From: Sphingobium sp. WTD-1
Lineage (GTDB): Bacteria > Pseudomonadota > Alphaproteobacteria > Sphingomonadales > Sphingomonadaceae
Assembly: GCF_030128825.1 (NCBI RefSeq)
Contig: NZ_CP119127.1
Location: 1,426,001 to 1,490,000 of the forward strand
DNA: 64,000 nucleotides
Reading direction: 5' to 3'
Translations under genes and position numbers: made by a program
The notes under the pieces: generated by a model
What the model saw: the letters and a program-made list of their open reading frames with translations, nothing else
Databases searched by the model: none
What the model was told of the DNA's origin: nothing
Shown: positions 9,392 to 21,125 of the stretch, piece by piece
How positions within the stretch are numbered: position 1 is the first letter of the stretch
Layout: each line of letters opens with the position of its first letter

Positions 9392-10291
9392 CTATTTCGC
9401 TCCGGTAACGCTTTGCGGACGCAGGCTGTTCCCGGCGCGGCCGCCACGGAAGGCATGGAGCCAACTGAGCGGATTCCAGCTCGAATCGCCATCCAGGCTG
9501 AAGGTGATGAATTCGGCGCGACCGCCGATCGCTTCCCACGGCACCGGGCCGCCCAGGCCATTTTCCTCCAGCGGGGCACGGCTGTCGGCGCTGTTGTCGC
9601 GATTGTCGCCCATCAGGAAGACATGGTCGGCGGGCACGCGGACCGGGCCATACCAGTCGAGCGCGCTCGGCCCCATGTCGATCGTGACATAGGTCTTGCC
9701 GTTGGGCAGCACTTCCTGTCGCACCGGCAGTTCGCACCAGCTCTTGCCCGCCTTGTCGGTCACCAGCGCGCCGGGGAACTGCATCGGCGGGCAGGGGGCG
9801 TTGCCGTCGACCGCTATGCGCAGGGGCTTCAGCACCTTCTGCGGCACCGGCACGCCGTTCAGGATCACCTGACCGCCGCGCACCTCGACAATGTCGCCGG
9901 GCAAGCCGATGACGCGCTTGATATAATCCTCGCGCCGGTTCTGGGGCGAGACGATGACGATGTCGCCACGTTCGGGCAGATGGCCCAGGATGCGCCCCTT
10001 CAGGAAGGGCAGCGGATGGAAGCTGGGGCTGACATAGGACCAGCCATAGGGGAATTTGCTGACCACCAGCCGATCGCCCTTCAGCAGCACCGGCATCATT
10101 GATTCCGACGGGATGTAGAAGGGCTTGGCGACGAAGCTGTGGAAGGCCAGCACGGCGAGGATGAGCAGCACGATGCTCTTCACCTCATGCCACCAATTCA
10201 CCCCGCTGTTGCCGGCCTCCTTGTCGTCGGCTGCCGTTTCGGGCGCGGCGGGGGGCAGGGGGTCGGTTTGGGTCATGTCGACTGCCGTCAT
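9392..10291 (-). CDS. lepB: Signal peptidase I
   Basis: A 299-residue leader peptidase. One transmembrane helix (about 38-55, VKSIVLLILAVLAFHSFV) is preceded by an acidic, Pro-rich cytoplasmic tail. The catalytic dyad is Ser64 in IPSESMMPVLL and Lys125 in EDYIKRVIGLPGD. Box E is HVFLMGDNRDNSADSR. It removes signal peptides from exported proteins at the periplasmic face. I start at the ATG at 10291, which leaves 35 bp after acpS; another ATG lies at 10276, and neither has a strong ribosome-binding site, so translation may be coupled to acpS. It is part of the minus-strand run pyrE-pdxJ-acpS-lepB. Confidence 0.95.
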   Translation of the reverse strand: MTAVDMTQTDPLPPAAPETAADDKEAGNSGVNWWHEVKSIVLLILAVLAFHSFVAKPFYIPSESMMPVLLKGDRLVVSKFPYGWSYVSPSFHPLPFLKGRILGHLPERGDIVIVSPQNRREDYIKRVIGLPGDIVEVRGGQVILNGVPVPQKVLKPLRIAVDGNAPCPPMQFPGALVTDKAGKSWCELPVRQEVLPNGKTYVTIDMGPSALDWYGPVRVPADHVFLMGDNRDNSADSRAPLEENGLGGPVPWEAIGGRAEFITFSLDGDSSWNPLSWLHAFRGGRAGNSLRPQSVTGAK

Positions 10292-10326
10292 GGAAGGGCT
10301 ATGCTCGGATGGGGAGGGCGGCCCGC

Positions 10327-10728
10327 TCAAAGCGGCAGCGCCTCGATGATGACGAAGGCCTGCGCCCATGGATGATCGTCCGTGAGCGTCAGGTGAATGA
10401 CCGGCTTGTAGCCCGCCGGCACCATCGATGCCAGCCGCTGTGCCGCGCCGCCGGTCAGCGCCAGCGTGGGCGCGCCGCTGGGCGCGTTGACGACGCCGAT
10501 ATCCTTCATGAAGACGCCGGCCTTGAAGCCGGTGCCGACTGCCTTGGAAAAGGCCTCCTTGGCGGCGAAACGCTTGGCCAGCGTGCCGGCTTTCGTAAAC
10601 GGCCGGCGTTCCGCCTTGGCCTGTTCGACATCGGTGAAGACGCGCTGGACGAACCGGTCCCCGAAGCGGTCGAGCGAATTCTGGATCCGCTCGATATTGC
10701 AGAGATCGGAGCCGAGGCCGATGATCAA
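10327..10728 (-). CDS. acpS: Holo-[acyl-carrier-protein] synthase
   Basis: A 133-residue AcpS-type phosphopantetheinyl transferase that moves 4'-phosphopantetheine from CoA to acyl carrier protein. Asp8 in [14 protein letters not shown] and Glu58 in [12 protein letters not shown] are the Mg2+/CoA ligands of the family. The start codon is TTG at 10728, which overlaps the TGA of pdxJ by four bases (TTGA). No ATG is available near the conserved IIGLGSD start, so TTG is very likely right and implies translational coupling. The operon pdxJ-acpS-lepB is conserved in many alphaproteobacteria. Confidence 0.95.
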   Translation of the reverse strand: MIIGLGSDLCNIERIQNSLDRFGDRFVQRVFTDVEQAKAERRPFTKAGTLAKRFAAKEAFSKAVGTGFKAGVFMKDIGVVNAPSGAPTLALTGGAAQRLASMVPAGYKPVIHLTLTDDHPWAQAFVIIEALPL

Positions 10729-11456
10729 CGCGCTAGGTCCATCTGGCGGCGCATTTCGCGGATGCTGGCTTCCAGCCCGCCGAAGATCGCCTCGCCGATC
10801 AGGAAATGGCCGATATTGAGTTCGGCGATCTGCGGGATGGCGGCGATCGGCGCGACATTGTCGAAGGTGAGGCCATGGCCGGCATGCGGCTCGATGCCGT
10901 TCTTGGCGGCGAGCGCGGCGGCGTCGGCAATGCGGCGCAGCTCGGCCGCGCGGGCCTCGCCGGTCAGATGGGCATAGGCGCCGGTGTGAAATTCGACCAC
11001 GGGCGCGCCAAGCTGGATCGCGGCCTCGATCTGGGCGGCGTCCGCCTCGATGAACAGGCTGACGCGGATGCCCGCTTCATTGAGGGCGCCGACGATCGGG
11101 CGCAGCACCGCGATCTGGCCGGCGGCGTCGAGGCCGCCCTCGGTCGTGCGCTCCTCGCGCTTTTCCGGCACGATACAGGCGGCATGCGGCTTGTGCTTCA
11201 GGGCGATGCCCAGCATTTCCTGCGTCGCCGCCATTTCCAGGTTCAGCGGCACGTCGAGCGCCGCCATCAGCATCGCGATATCCTCGTCGCGAATATGGCG
11301 GCGATCCTCGCGCAGATGCGCGGTGATGCCGCTGGCGCCGGCCTTCACCGCCAGCAGCGCGGCCTTGACCGGATCGGGATGCTCGCCGCCCCGCGCGTTG
11401 CGGATCGTCGCCACATGGTCGATATTGACCCCCAGGCGCAGCGGAACGGCGGCCAT
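10725..11456 (-). CDS. pdxJ: Pyridoxine 5'-phosphate synthase
   Basis: A 243-residue TIM-barrel enzyme that condenses 1-deoxy-D-xylulose 5-phosphate with 3-amino-2-oxopropyl phosphate, the last ring-forming step of the DXP-dependent vitamin B6 route. Diagnostic segments are [50 protein letters not shown] and [10 protein letters not shown]. The ATG at 11456 lies one base after the pyrE stop, fixing the start and indicating one transcript with pyrE. Confidence 0.97.
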   Translation of the reverse strand: MAAVPLRLGVNIDHVATIRNARGGEHPDPVKAALLAVKAGASGITAHLREDRRHIRDEDIAMLMAALDVPLNLEMAATQEMLGIALKHKPHAACIVPEKREERTTEGGLDAAGQIAVLRPIVGALNEAGIRVSLFIEADAAQIEAAIQLGAPVVEFHTGAYAHLTGEARAAELRRIADAAALAAKNGIEPHAGHGLTFDNVAPIAAIPQIAELNIGHFLIGEAIFGGLEASIREMRRQMDLAR

Positions 11457-11457
11457 C

Positions 11458-12039
11458 TTACTGCTTCCGGCTGCCGGGCTTGATCGCCGGCACCGCTTCC
11501 AGTTCGGGCGGCAGCTGATCGGCGTCATAGACCGGGAAATTGATGCTCACGAGCGGGTAGAAGGGGACGCCCAGGTCCACTTCGCCGGCCGAACGATCGA
11601 CCAGCGCCACTTCGGCGACGACGATGCCGCCTTCGCGCTCGACCGCCTCGATCGCCTGGCGCGACGACAGGCCGGTGGTGACGACGTCTTCCACCATCAG
11701 CACTTTCTGCCCCGGCGATATGGCAAAGCCGCGGCGCAGTTCGAACACGCCCTCGGGCCGTTCCAGGAACACCGCATCCTTGTCGAGCGCGCGGCCGACT
11801 TCATGGCCGATGATCAGGCCGCCCATGGCGGGCGACACGACCAGGTCGATCTCCTGGCGCAGCTCGCGCGGCAGCTGCTGCACGGTGGCGCGGGCCAGCT
11901 TGCCGGCGCGCTCGGCATTCATCAGCACGCGGGCGCACTGCAGGTAATTGGCGCTGCGGCGGCCCGACGACAGGATGAAATGTCCTTCGAGCAGCGCACC
12001 CGCTGCCCGGAATTCTGCCAATACTTCTTCGTCGGTCAT
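11458..12039 (-). CDS. pyrE: Orotate phosphoribosyltransferase
   Basis: A 193-residue type I phosphoribosyltransferase converting orotate and PRPP to OMP in de novo pyrimidine synthesis. The PRPP-binding loop is [11 protein letters not shown] (about 113-123). Other family segments are [16 protein letters not shown] and [19 protein letters not shown]. The ATG at 12039 gives the normal family length; a longer in-frame reading upstream is low-complexity and lacks homologous features. It appears to be the first gene of the minus-strand run. Confidence 0.95.
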   Translation of the reverse strand: MTDEEVLAEFRAAGALLEGHFILSSGRRSANYLQCARVLMNAERAGKLARATVQQLPRELRQEIDLVVSPAMGGLIIGHEVGRALDKDAVFLERPEGVFELRRGFAISPGQKVLMVEDVVTTGLSSRQAIEAVEREGGIVVAEVALVDRSAGEVDLGVPFYPLVSINFPVYDADQLPPELEAVPAIKPGSRKQ

Positions 12040-12323
12040 TCCGCCCTGTTCCACTATTCCGTTGCGGGAGGTCGCGCAAAAACGGCGCCCGGCCCGCCCA
12101 TATCGCACGGGCATGACATGCCCATGATCGCGCACCTGTGCGCGAGGTGCGAGATAGGCGGGAGCGGGGGGCGTTGCAACAGCGAAGAAAATCTGGTCCA
12201 CCATGACTTGAGGCGGAAAAATTCCGTGCCTATAAGCCGCGACAGACCGAACGGGCGGCAACGACGTGAAAAGCGGACGTTGATCGTTGCAGCGGCAACA
12301 AGGGGTTAGGGGTAGATGAGGCT
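12040..12323. other. Divergent intergenic region pyrE/coxB
   Basis: These 284 bp hold the outward promoters of the pyrE and cox operons. Apart from the promoter listed at 12208-12236 I see no gene, strong hairpin or operator-like dyad. Confidence 0.5.
12208..12236 (+). promoter_or_regulatory. Probable sigma-70-type promoter of the cox operon
   Basis: TTGAGG (12208-12213) and TATAAG (12231-12236) are separated by exactly 17 bp, 88 bp upstream of the coxB ATG. This is the best match to the housekeeping consensus in the divergent region. Confidence 0.6.
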
Positions 12324-15025
<2,702 letters not shown>

Positions 15026-15036
15026 TCGCCATGCGG

Positions 15037-15058
15037 GTGCCCGGCCTAGGTCGGGCAC
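15037..15058 (+). other. Small hairpin between coxA and ctaB
   Basis: GTGCCCG-N8-CGGGCAC lies 11 bp after the coxA stop with no U-tract. It could stabilise the coxBA message or attenuate expression of the assembly genes; there is no direct evidence. Confidence 0.35.
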
Positions 15059-15157
15059 TCCGTCCCCCTGCGGCGGGGCAGATGGGTAGGACCGTCTGTC
15101 CATTTGCCGGAATCGGTCAGGGCCTGTATGGGGCGCCGGCTGATCGAAGAGGAGTTT

Positions 15158-16078
15158 ATGGCCAGTTCGCCGCTTTCGTCCGGGGCTAATGCCTCCGTCC
15201 TGCCCGCCCATTGGCGCGATTTCGTCGCGCTGACCAAGCCGCGGGTGATGACGCTTGTGGTGTTCACGGGCCTGTGCGGGCTGCTCGCCGCGCCCGGCCA
15301 TATCCATCCGGTGCTGGGCTTCACCGCGATTCTCTGCATCGCGCTGGGCGCCGGCGCGGCCGCCGCGCTCAACCAGTGGTGGGAAGCCGATATCGACGCA
15401 AAGATGAAGCGCACCGCCAGCCGGCCGCTGCCTGCCGGGCGGATGGAGCGGCAGACCGCGCTGCATTTCGGCGTCGGCCTGTCCTTCTTCTCGGTGATCC
15501 TGATGGGGATGGCGACCAACTGGCTCGCCGCCGCGGTGCTCACCGTCTCGATCCTCTTCTATGTCTTCATCTATACGATCTGGCTGAAGCCCCGGACGGC
15601 GCAGAATATCGTCATCGGCGGTGCCGCCGGCGCCTTCCCGCCGGTGATCGGCTGGGCGGCGGTGACGGGCGACATCACGGCGCTGCCGATTGCCCTGTTC
15701 ATGCTGATCTTCTTCTGGACGCCGCCCCATTTCTGGGCGCTCGCGCTGTTCGTGAAGACCGATTATGCCGCCGCCGGCATTCCGATGCTGCCGGTCGTTT
15801 CGGGCGAGGTCGTGACCCGGCGCCAGATCCTCTTCTACACCTTCATCATGGCGGTTGCGGCGCTGGCCCCGGTCGCGCTGCACCTGACCGGCGTGATTTA
15901 TGGCACCGCCGCGCTGGTCGGCACCGCGATCTTTGCCGCCATGGCCTTCCAGGTCTATCTGCGCCGTGAGAGCGATCCCGCGCGCATGGCGCCGGAAAAG
16001 CGTCTGTTCAAATATTCGATCCTCTATCTCTTCCTCCTGTTCGGGGCAGTGGTCATCGACCGCTGGCTGCTGGCATGA
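15158..16078 (+). CDS. ctaB: Protoheme IX farnesyltransferase (heme O synthase)
   Basis: A 306-residue UbiA-family prenyltransferase with about nine membrane helices. It adds a farnesyl group to heme b to make heme o, the precursor of heme a. The prenyl-diphosphate/Mg2+ motif is [15 protein letters not shown] followed by SRPLP, and a second polar loop is [18 protein letters not shown]. [18 protein letters not shown] is the canonical first segment. The ATG at 15158 follows GAGGAG at 15148-15153; in-frame upstream ATGs lack the site. The stop overlaps the next ATG (ATGA). Confidence 0.95.
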   Translation: MASSPLSSGANASVLPAHWRDFVALTKPRVMTLVVFTGLCGLLAAPGHIHPVLGFTAILCIALGAGAAAALNQWWEADIDAKMKRTASRPLPAGRMERQTALHFGVGLSFFSVILMGMATNWLAAAVLTVSILFYVFIYTIWLKPRTAQNIVIGGAAGAFPPVIGWAAVTGDITALPIALFMLIFFWTPPHFWALALFVKTDYAAAGIPMLPVVSGEVVTRRQILFYTFIMAVAALAPVALHLTGVIYGTAALVGTAIFAAMAFQVYLRRESDPARMAPEKRLFKYSILYLFLLFGAVVIDRWLLA

Positions 16079-16212
16079 GTCCGGAAGATCAGGATCAGGT
16101 GCGCGCGCGGCAAAAGTCTCGCGCACTGGTGACCGGGCTGTTGCTCGGCTTCCTCGCCATCCTCTTCTTCGCCATCACTTTGGCGAAGATCGGCGCGAGC
16201 CATAATATCTGA
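16075..16212 (+). CDS. Small CoxF-like membrane protein of the cox operon
   Basis: A 45-residue protein that is easily missed. It starts at the ATG overlapping the ctaB stop (16075-16078) and its TGA overlaps the ctaG ATG by one base, so it is tightly coupled on both sides. The sequence has a charged N-terminus ([16 protein letters not shown]) and a single transmembrane helix (about 18-38, [20 protein letters not shown]). A tiny one-helix protein at this position between heme O synthase and CtaG is typical of alphaproteobacterial cox operons and is often called CoxF. Its exact role in oxidase assembly is not settled. Confidence 0.85.
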   Translation: MSPEDQDQVRARQKSRALVTGLLLGFLAILFFAITLAKIGASHNI

Positions 16213-16787
16213 TGGCGTCGCTCCCGCCCTCGCCCTTTGACCGCGACCGCCGCAACCGGCGGACGCTGGTGGCGATGGCGGGCATCGGCCTGGCGATGCT
16301 TGCCCTCGGCTTCGCCTCGGTCCCGCTCTATCGCATCTTCTGCCAGACGACCGGTTTCGGCGGCACGACCCAGCGCGCGGCGGCCGATGTGAAGCTGACC
16401 CCGGTGGCCGGGCGGACCATGTCGATCCGCTTCGATTCCAATGTCCAGCCCGGCATGCCCTGGGAATTTCGGCCCGAACATCGCACCGACACGGTGACGG
16501 TGGGCGCCCGCGACATGGCGATTTTCATCGCCAAGAACCTGTCCGACAAGCCGGTGACCGGCACGGCCAGCTTCAACGTCACGCCGACCCAGGCCGGTGC
16601 CTATTTCACCAAGATCCAGTGTTTCTGCTTCACCCAGCAGACGCTGCAACCCGGTGAGGAAGTGCGCATGCCGGTAATCTATTATGTCGATCCCAAGATA
16701 TTGCAGGATCCCGACAACAAGGACACGCAGCAGATTACGCTCAGCTATACCTTCTACCCTGTTGAGCAGGGGAAGCAGCCAAGCTAA
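16212..16787 (+). CDS. ctaG: Cytochrome c oxidase assembly protein CtaG/Cox11
   Basis: A 191-residue copper chaperone that inserts CuB into subunit I. It has a basic N-terminus, one transmembrane helix (about 19-40, LVAMAGIGLAMLALGFASVPLY) and a periplasmic Ig-like domain. The Cu(I)-binding CFCF motif is in KIQCFCFTQQTLQPGE. YRIFCQTTGFGGTTQ carries a further conserved Cys. PVIYYVDPKI matches the family end. The length is typical. Confidence 0.96.
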   Translation: MASLPPSPFDRDRRNRRTLVAMAGIGLAMLALGFASVPLYRIFCQTTGFGGTTQRAAADVKLTPVAGRTMSIRFDSNVQPGMPWEFRPEHRTDTVTVGARDMAIFIAKNLSDKPVTGTASFNVTPTQAGAYFTKIQCFCFTQQTLQPGEEVRMPVIYYVDPKILQDPDNKDTQQITLSYTFYPVEQGKQPS

Positions 16788-16830
16788 GCATATAACGATA
16801 AACGCGATAAGACAGGGAAGAGAGAGCATC

Positions 16831-17661
16831 ATGGCAGGCGCCAAGAACCACGATTATCATATCCTTCCGCCCAGCATCTGGCCGCTGTTCGGTTCGATGT
16901 CGGCGCTGGTGATGGCGATGGGCGCAATCATGTGGATGCATCCCGATGCCATGCCGGCCGGTGGTGGCTGGATCTTCCTGATCGGTGTGGCCGGTGTCCT
17001 CTTCACCATGTTCAGTTGGTGGAGCAATGTGATTGCGGAGGCGCATGCCGGCGACCATACGCCGGTGGTCCAGCTCCATCTGCGCTATGGCATGATCCTG
17101 TTCATCGCGTCGGAAGTGATGTTCTTCGTCGGCTGGTTCTGGGCCTTTTTCGACTTCTCCCTCTTCCCCAGCGAACTGGCGCCGATCGAGGGCATGTTCC
17201 CCTCCAAGGGCATCGAGGTGATGAACGCGTTCGAGCTGCCCTTGCTCAACACGCTGATCCTGCTCTGCTCGGGCACCACCGTCACCTGGGCGCATCATGC
17301 GCTGATCCACGGCGATCGCGAAGGGCTGAAGAAGGGCCTGTGGTGTACGGTGATCCTGGGTGCGCTGTTCAGCTGCATCCAGGCCTATGAATATATGCAT
17401 GCGCCGTTCCCGTTCGGCGGTTCGCCCTATAGCTCGGCCTTCTACATGGCGACCGGCTTCCATGGCTTCCACGTGCTGGTCGGCACCATCTTCCTGGTGG
17501 TGAACCTGGTCCGCGCCTATAAGGGCGACTTCACCCCGCGCCAGCATTTCGGCTTTGAAGCGGCCGCCTGGTACTGGCATTTCGTTGACGTGGTGTGGCT
17601 GTTCTTGTTCGCTGCCATCTATGTCTGGGGCGGCTGGGGCGCGCCGATCCACGGCGGCTGA
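16831..17661 (+). CDS. coxC: Cytochrome c oxidase subunit III
   Basis: A 276-residue protein with seven membrane helices that stabilises the catalytic core and supports proton uptake. Typical segments are HDYHILPPSIWPLFGS, RYGMILFIASEVMFFVGWFW (acidic residue within the helix), AFYMATGFHGFHVLVG and WYWHFVDVVWLFLF. The ATG at 16831 is preceded by AGGGAAGAGAG. It follows ctaG after 43 bp and precedes a DUF983 gene after 10 bp. Confidence 0.97.
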   Translation: MAGAKNHDYHILPPSIWPLFGSMSALVMAMGAIMWMHPDAMPAGGGWIFLIGVAGVLFTMFSWWSNVIAEAHAGDHTPVVQLHLRYGMILFIASEVMFFVGWFWAFFDFSLFPSELAPIEGMFPSKGIEVMNAFELPLLNTLILLCSGTTVTWAHHALIHGDREGLKKGLWCTVILGALFSCIQAYEYMHAPFPFGGSPYSSAFYMATGFHGFHVLVGTIFLVVNLVRAYKGDFTPRQHFGFEAAAWYWHFVDVVWLFLFAAIYVWGGWGAPIHGG

Positions 17662-17671
17662 TGATTCAAGC

Positions 17672-18055
17672 ATGACGGCGAAGGCGACAGGCATGGACCT
17701 GCTTGCGGCCTCCGCCCGCGGCCTTTGCCCCCGTTGCAGCGCACCGACCCTGTTCGAAGGGCCGGTGCGTTTTGCGTCGGCCTGTCGCCAGTGCGGGCTG
17801 GACTATGGTCAATATAATGTCGGCGACGGGCCGGCGGCTTTCCTGACGCTGATCATCGGCGCGGTCATGGTCGCGCTGGCGCTGACCCTGGAACTGACGG
17901 TCCATCCGCCGCTATGGCTGCACCTGCTGCTCTGGGCGCCGCTGACCGCCGGCGCGGTGGTCGGCAGCCTGCGCGTCGCCAAGGGCGCGCTGCTGACGGT
18001 CGAATATCGCAAAAATGCCCGCGAGGGGCGGGTGGTGGAGAAGAAGGACGCATGA
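17672..18055 (+). CDS. DUF983 family zinc-ribbon membrane protein
   Basis: A 127-residue protein. Two CxxC pairs (CPRCSAPTLF and CRQCGLDY) form a small N-terminal zinc-ribbon-like domain. Two transmembrane helices follow (about 56-80 and 85-107). DUF983 genes sit with cox assembly genes in many alphaproteobacteria, so a role in oxidase assembly is likely but unproven. A second ATG at 17693 could be the true start. The stop codon overlaps the next gene (ATGA). Confidence 0.85.
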   Translation: MTAKATGMDLLAASARGLCPRCSAPTLFEGPVRFASACRQCGLDYGQYNVGDGPAAFLTLIIGAVMVALALTLELTVHPPLWLHLLLWAPLTAGAVVGSLRVAKGALLTVEYRKNAREGRVVEKKDA

Positions 18056-18693
18056 GCGGACGGCGCATCCCGATTGTCCCGACCCTGCTGGTCTGTGTCG
18101 CGATCGCCGTCATGATCGCGCTCGGCATCTGGCAGTTGCAGCGCCGGGGCGAGAAGGAATCGATGCTGGCGCTGGCCGCCAGCAATGTGTCGCGCCCGGC
18201 CGTCGCCTTCCCCAAAATGCCGCCGGTGCCCGATGAACTTCTGTTCCGCCCATCCTCGGTCCATTGCCTGCGCGTCGTCGGCTGGCAGGTGGAGGCGGGG
18301 CGCGCCGCCGACGGATCGACCGGCTATCGCCATATCGCCCAATGCACGACCGGCGCTGAAGGACCGGGCGCGCTGGTCGCGGTCGGCGTCGGCCAGAAGC
18401 CCGATGAAAAGCCGGCCTGGACCGGCGGACAGGTCGACGGCTGGATTTCGCAGGAACCCGATCATCGCTCGCTGATCGCGCGGGCAGGGGGCAAGACCAT
18501 GCCACTGCGGCCGATGCTGATCGCGCGCGCCGCACCGCCGGGCCTGAAACCCATGGCGCCGCCCAGCACCGCCGACGTGCCCAACAATCATCTCGCCTAT
18601 GCGGTGCAATGGTTCATTTTTGCCGCGCTGGCGGCAATAATCTATCTGCTTGTCCTGCGTCGGCGCAATGCGGAGCCGCCAAGGCCGTCGTAA
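18052..18693 (+). CDS. SURF1 family cytochrome oxidase assembly protein
   Basis: A 213-residue Surf1/Shy1-type inner-membrane protein thought to help place heme a in subunit I. It has one N-terminal helix (about 7-24) ending in GIWQLQRRGEKE, the conserved SURF1 segment, a periplasmic domain, and a C-terminal helix (about 185-203) preceded by NNHLAYAVQWFIFA, the family signature. It is translationally coupled to DUF983 by a 4-bp overlap. Confidence 0.93.
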   Translation: MSGRRIPIVPTLLVCVAIAVMIALGIWQLQRRGEKESMLALAASNVSRPAVAFPKMPPVPDELLFRPSSVHCLRVVGWQVEAGRAADGSTGYRHIAQCTTGAEGPGALVAVGVGQKPDEKPAWTGGQVDGWISQEPDHRSLIARAGGKTMPLRPMLIARAAPPGLKPMAPPSTADVPNNHLAYAVQWFIFAALAAIIYLLVLRRRNAEPPRPS

Positions 18694-18737
18694 AGACTTG
18701 CCCCGGCGCGCCCGCGTCGCTACCGCGCTTTCCCATT

Positions 18738-20138
18738 ATGCAATATGTCAGCACCAGGGGCAGCGCACCGGCGCTCGGTTTTGAAGATGTCACGCTGGCG
18801 GGCCTGGCGTCCGACGGCGGGCTTTATGTGCCGGAGAGCTGGCCGCAATTTTCCGCTGCCGACATTCGTGCCCTCGCCGGCCTGTCCTATGTCGAAACCG
18901 CCGTGCGCGTCATGGCGCCGTTCGTCGCCGGCTCGCTGAGCGAAGAGGAACTGCGTGACCTTTGCACTGCTGCCTATGGCCGGTTCAGCCATGACGCGGT
19001 GACGCCGCTGGTGCAGCTCGACAATCGCCACTGGATGCTGGAACTGTTCCATGGTCCCACCCTGGCGTTCAAGGATGTCGCGCTCCAGCTGCTCGGCCAG
19101 CTGTTCGAGCGCTTCCTGTCGCGCCGCGACGATCATCTGACCATCGTCGGCGCCACATCGGGCGACACCGGTTCGGCCGCGATCGACGCGGTCGCCGGCC
19201 GCGAGAAGGTCGACATCTTCATGCTGCACCCCGAGGGCCGGGTGTCCGACGTGCAGCGCCGCCAGATGACCACGGTGCTGGCGCCCAATGTCTACAACAT
19301 CGCGATCGACGGCAGCTTCGACGATGCGCAGGCGCTGGTGAAGCGCATGTTCAACGACGCGGACTTCAAGGCGCGCTTCAACCTGTCGGCGGTGAACAGC
19401 ATCAACTGGGCGCGGCTGATGGCGCAGGTCGTCTATTATTTCTACGCCGCCGTGCGGCTGGGCGCGCCTGATCGCCCGATCGCCTTCTCGGTGCCGACCG
19501 GCAATTTCGGCGATGTCTTCGCCGGCTATGTCGCGTCGAAAATGGGCCTGCCGGTCGCCAGGCTGGTGGTCGCCACCAACGTCAACGACATATTGCACCG
19601 CGCCCTGTCGGAGGGCGACTATAGCCAGGGCCAGGTCGTGCCGACCGCGACGCCCAGCATGGACATTCAGGTCAGCTCCAATTTCGAGCGGCTGCTGTTC
19701 GATGCCGGCGGTCGTGACGGCGTTGCGCTCGCCCAGCAGATGCAGGGTTTCGAGGCGAGCAAGGCGATGCGCCTCACCAATGCCCAGCGTGAGGGCGCGG
19801 CGAACCTGTTCACCTCCGCCCGGATCGATGCCGATGGCATGACCATGGCGATGCGCTGGGCGTTCGACGCCGCCGGGCAGGTGATCGACCCGCACAGCGC
19901 CATTGGCCTGGCCGCCGCGCGCGAGGCGGACATCGACCCGTCGATCCCGGTGGTGACGCTGGCGACCGCCCATGCCGCCAAGTTCCGCGACGCGGTGGAG
20001 CGGGCGACCGGCACGCGGCCGCCGCTGCCCGCGCGGGTCGGCGACCTGTTCGCGCGCGAGGAAAGCTATGCCAAGCTGCCCGGCACGTTCGAGGCGGTGA
20101 CCGCCTATGTCGCGGAGCGGGCGACGCCGCGCGGCTGA
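18738..20138 (+). CDS. thrC: Threonine synthase
   Basis: A 466-residue PLP enzyme converting O-phosphohomoserine to threonine. The start MQYVSTRGSAPALGFEDV is typical. Lys112 in FHGPTLAFKDVALQLL is the Schiff-base lysine. GATSGDTGSAAIDA is the phosphate-binding loop and FSVPTGNFGDVFAG the active-site strand. It lies 44 bp after the SURF1 gene, and linkage of thrC to surf1 is common in sphingomonads. It is probably read partly from the cox transcript. Confidence 0.97.
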   Translation: MQYVSTRGSAPALGFEDVTLAGLASDGGLYVPESWPQFSAADIRALAGLSYVETAVRVMAPFVAGSLSEEELRDLCTAAYGRFSHDAVTPLVQLDNRHWMLELFHGPTLAFKDVALQLLGQLFERFLSRRDDHLTIVGATSGDTGSAAIDAVAGREKVDIFMLHPEGRVSDVQRRQMTTVLAPNVYNIAIDGSFDDAQALVKRMFNDADFKARFNLSAVNSINWARLMAQVVYYFYAAVRLGAPDRPIAFSVPTGNFGDVFAGYVASKMGLPVARLVVATNVNDILHRALSEGDYSQGQVVPTATPSMDIQVSSNFERLLFDAGGRDGVALAQQMQGFEASKAMRLTNAQREGAANLFTSARIDADGMTMAMRWAFDAAGQVIDPHSAIGLAAAREADIDPSIPVVTLATAHAAKFRDAVERATGTRPPLPARVGDLFAREESYAKLPGTFEAVTAYVAERATPRG

Positions 20139-20191
20139 TCGCGGGTTGATCCCCTCTCGACAGGAGCGGCGCAAGAGACGATGAGGCCGGA

Positions 20192-21061
20192 ATGGAACTC
20201 AAGACTCTCATCGGCGAACCCTGGTCCGACTATGGCCTGATCGACTCGGGCAACGGCCGCAAGCTCGAACGCTATGGCCGTTTCCGCTTCATCCGGCCCG
20301 AACCGCAGGCGATGTGGGCGCCGGCGACCGAAGACTGGCGCGCCGACGGCGAATTCATTCCCGGCTCTGACGAGGATGGCGGCGGCCGCTGGTATTATGA
20401 CAAGCCGGTGCCGGCCGAAGGCTGGCCGCTGCACTGGAAGGAAGTGACCTTCCAGTCGAGCTGCACCCCCTTCCGCCATCTCGGCTTCTTCCCCGACATG
20501 GCGCCGGTGTGGGACTTCATGCGCGCCAGCACGGCCGACAAGCCCGAGGCCGAGGTGATGAACCTGTTCGGCTATACCGGCGTCGGCACGCTGGGCATGT
20601 CGGCGGCCGGAGCGCGCATGGTCCATGTCGATGCGTCGAAGAAATCGGTGGCGCAGGCGCGGGCGAACGCCGACCTGTCGGGCATGGGCGACCGGCCGAT
20701 CCGCTGGATCGTCGAGGATGCGGCCAAGTTCGTCGCGCGCGAAGTGCGGCGCGGCCGCCGCTATGACGGCATATTGCTCGACCCGCCCAAATATGGCCGC
20801 GGCCCCGACGGCGAAGTGTGGCGGCTGGAAGAGGATCTGCCGGGCCTCATCGCCAACTGCCGCCAGTTGCTCGACGCCGACAGCCGCTTCCTGTTCCTCA
20901 CCGTCTATGCGGTGCGCATGTCGGCGCTGGCGATCGGCGAATTGCTGCGCCAGGCCTTTGCCGACCTGCCCGGCGAGGTGGAAGCGGGCGAACTGACCGT
21001 GCGCGAGGAAGCCCGCGGCCTGCTGCTCCCCACGGCCATCTGGGCACGCTGGAAGCGGTAA
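20192..21061 (+). CDS. Class I SAM-dependent methyltransferase (RlmI/RlmK-like)
   Basis: A 289-residue Rossmann methyltransferase. MNLFGYTGVGTLGMSAAGA is SAM motif I with the NLFxYTG form of the RlmI/RlmKL rRNA cytosine/guanine methyltransferases. VHVDASKKSVAQARANA is motif II, and LLDPPKYGRGPDGEVW is the DPPK catalytic motif IV. The N-terminal PUA domain of E. coli RlmI is absent; the first 110 residues form another small domain. An rRNA substrate is likely but not certain. It lies 53 bp after thrC. Confidence 0.82.
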   Translation: MELKTLIGEPWSDYGLIDSGNGRKLERYGRFRFIRPEPQAMWAPATEDWRADGEFIPGSDEDGGGRWYYDKPVPAEGWPLHWKEVTFQSSCTPFRHLGFFPDMAPVWDFMRASTADKPEAEVMNLFGYTGVGTLGMSAAGARMVHVDASKKSVAQARANADLSGMGDRPIRWIVEDAAKFVAREVRRGRRYDGILLDPPKYGRGPDGEVWRLEEDLPGLIANCRQLLDADSRFLFLTVYAVRMSALAIGELLRQAFADLPGEVEAGELTVREEARGLLLPTAIWARWKR

Positions 21062-21077
21062 ACAGAACGACCACTTA

Positions 21078-21107
21078 AAGCCCTCTCCCGTTTACGGGAG
21101 AGGGCTT
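21078..21107. terminator. Bidirectional terminator
   Basis: A perfect 13-bp stem AAGCCCTCTCCCG-TTTA-CGGGAGAGGGCTT sits between the convergent methyltransferase and glutaminyl cyclase genes. It is a strong hairpin but lacks a long U-tract on either side. Confidence 0.75.
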
Positions 21108-21125
21108 ATAGGCGGGATCGTCGTC

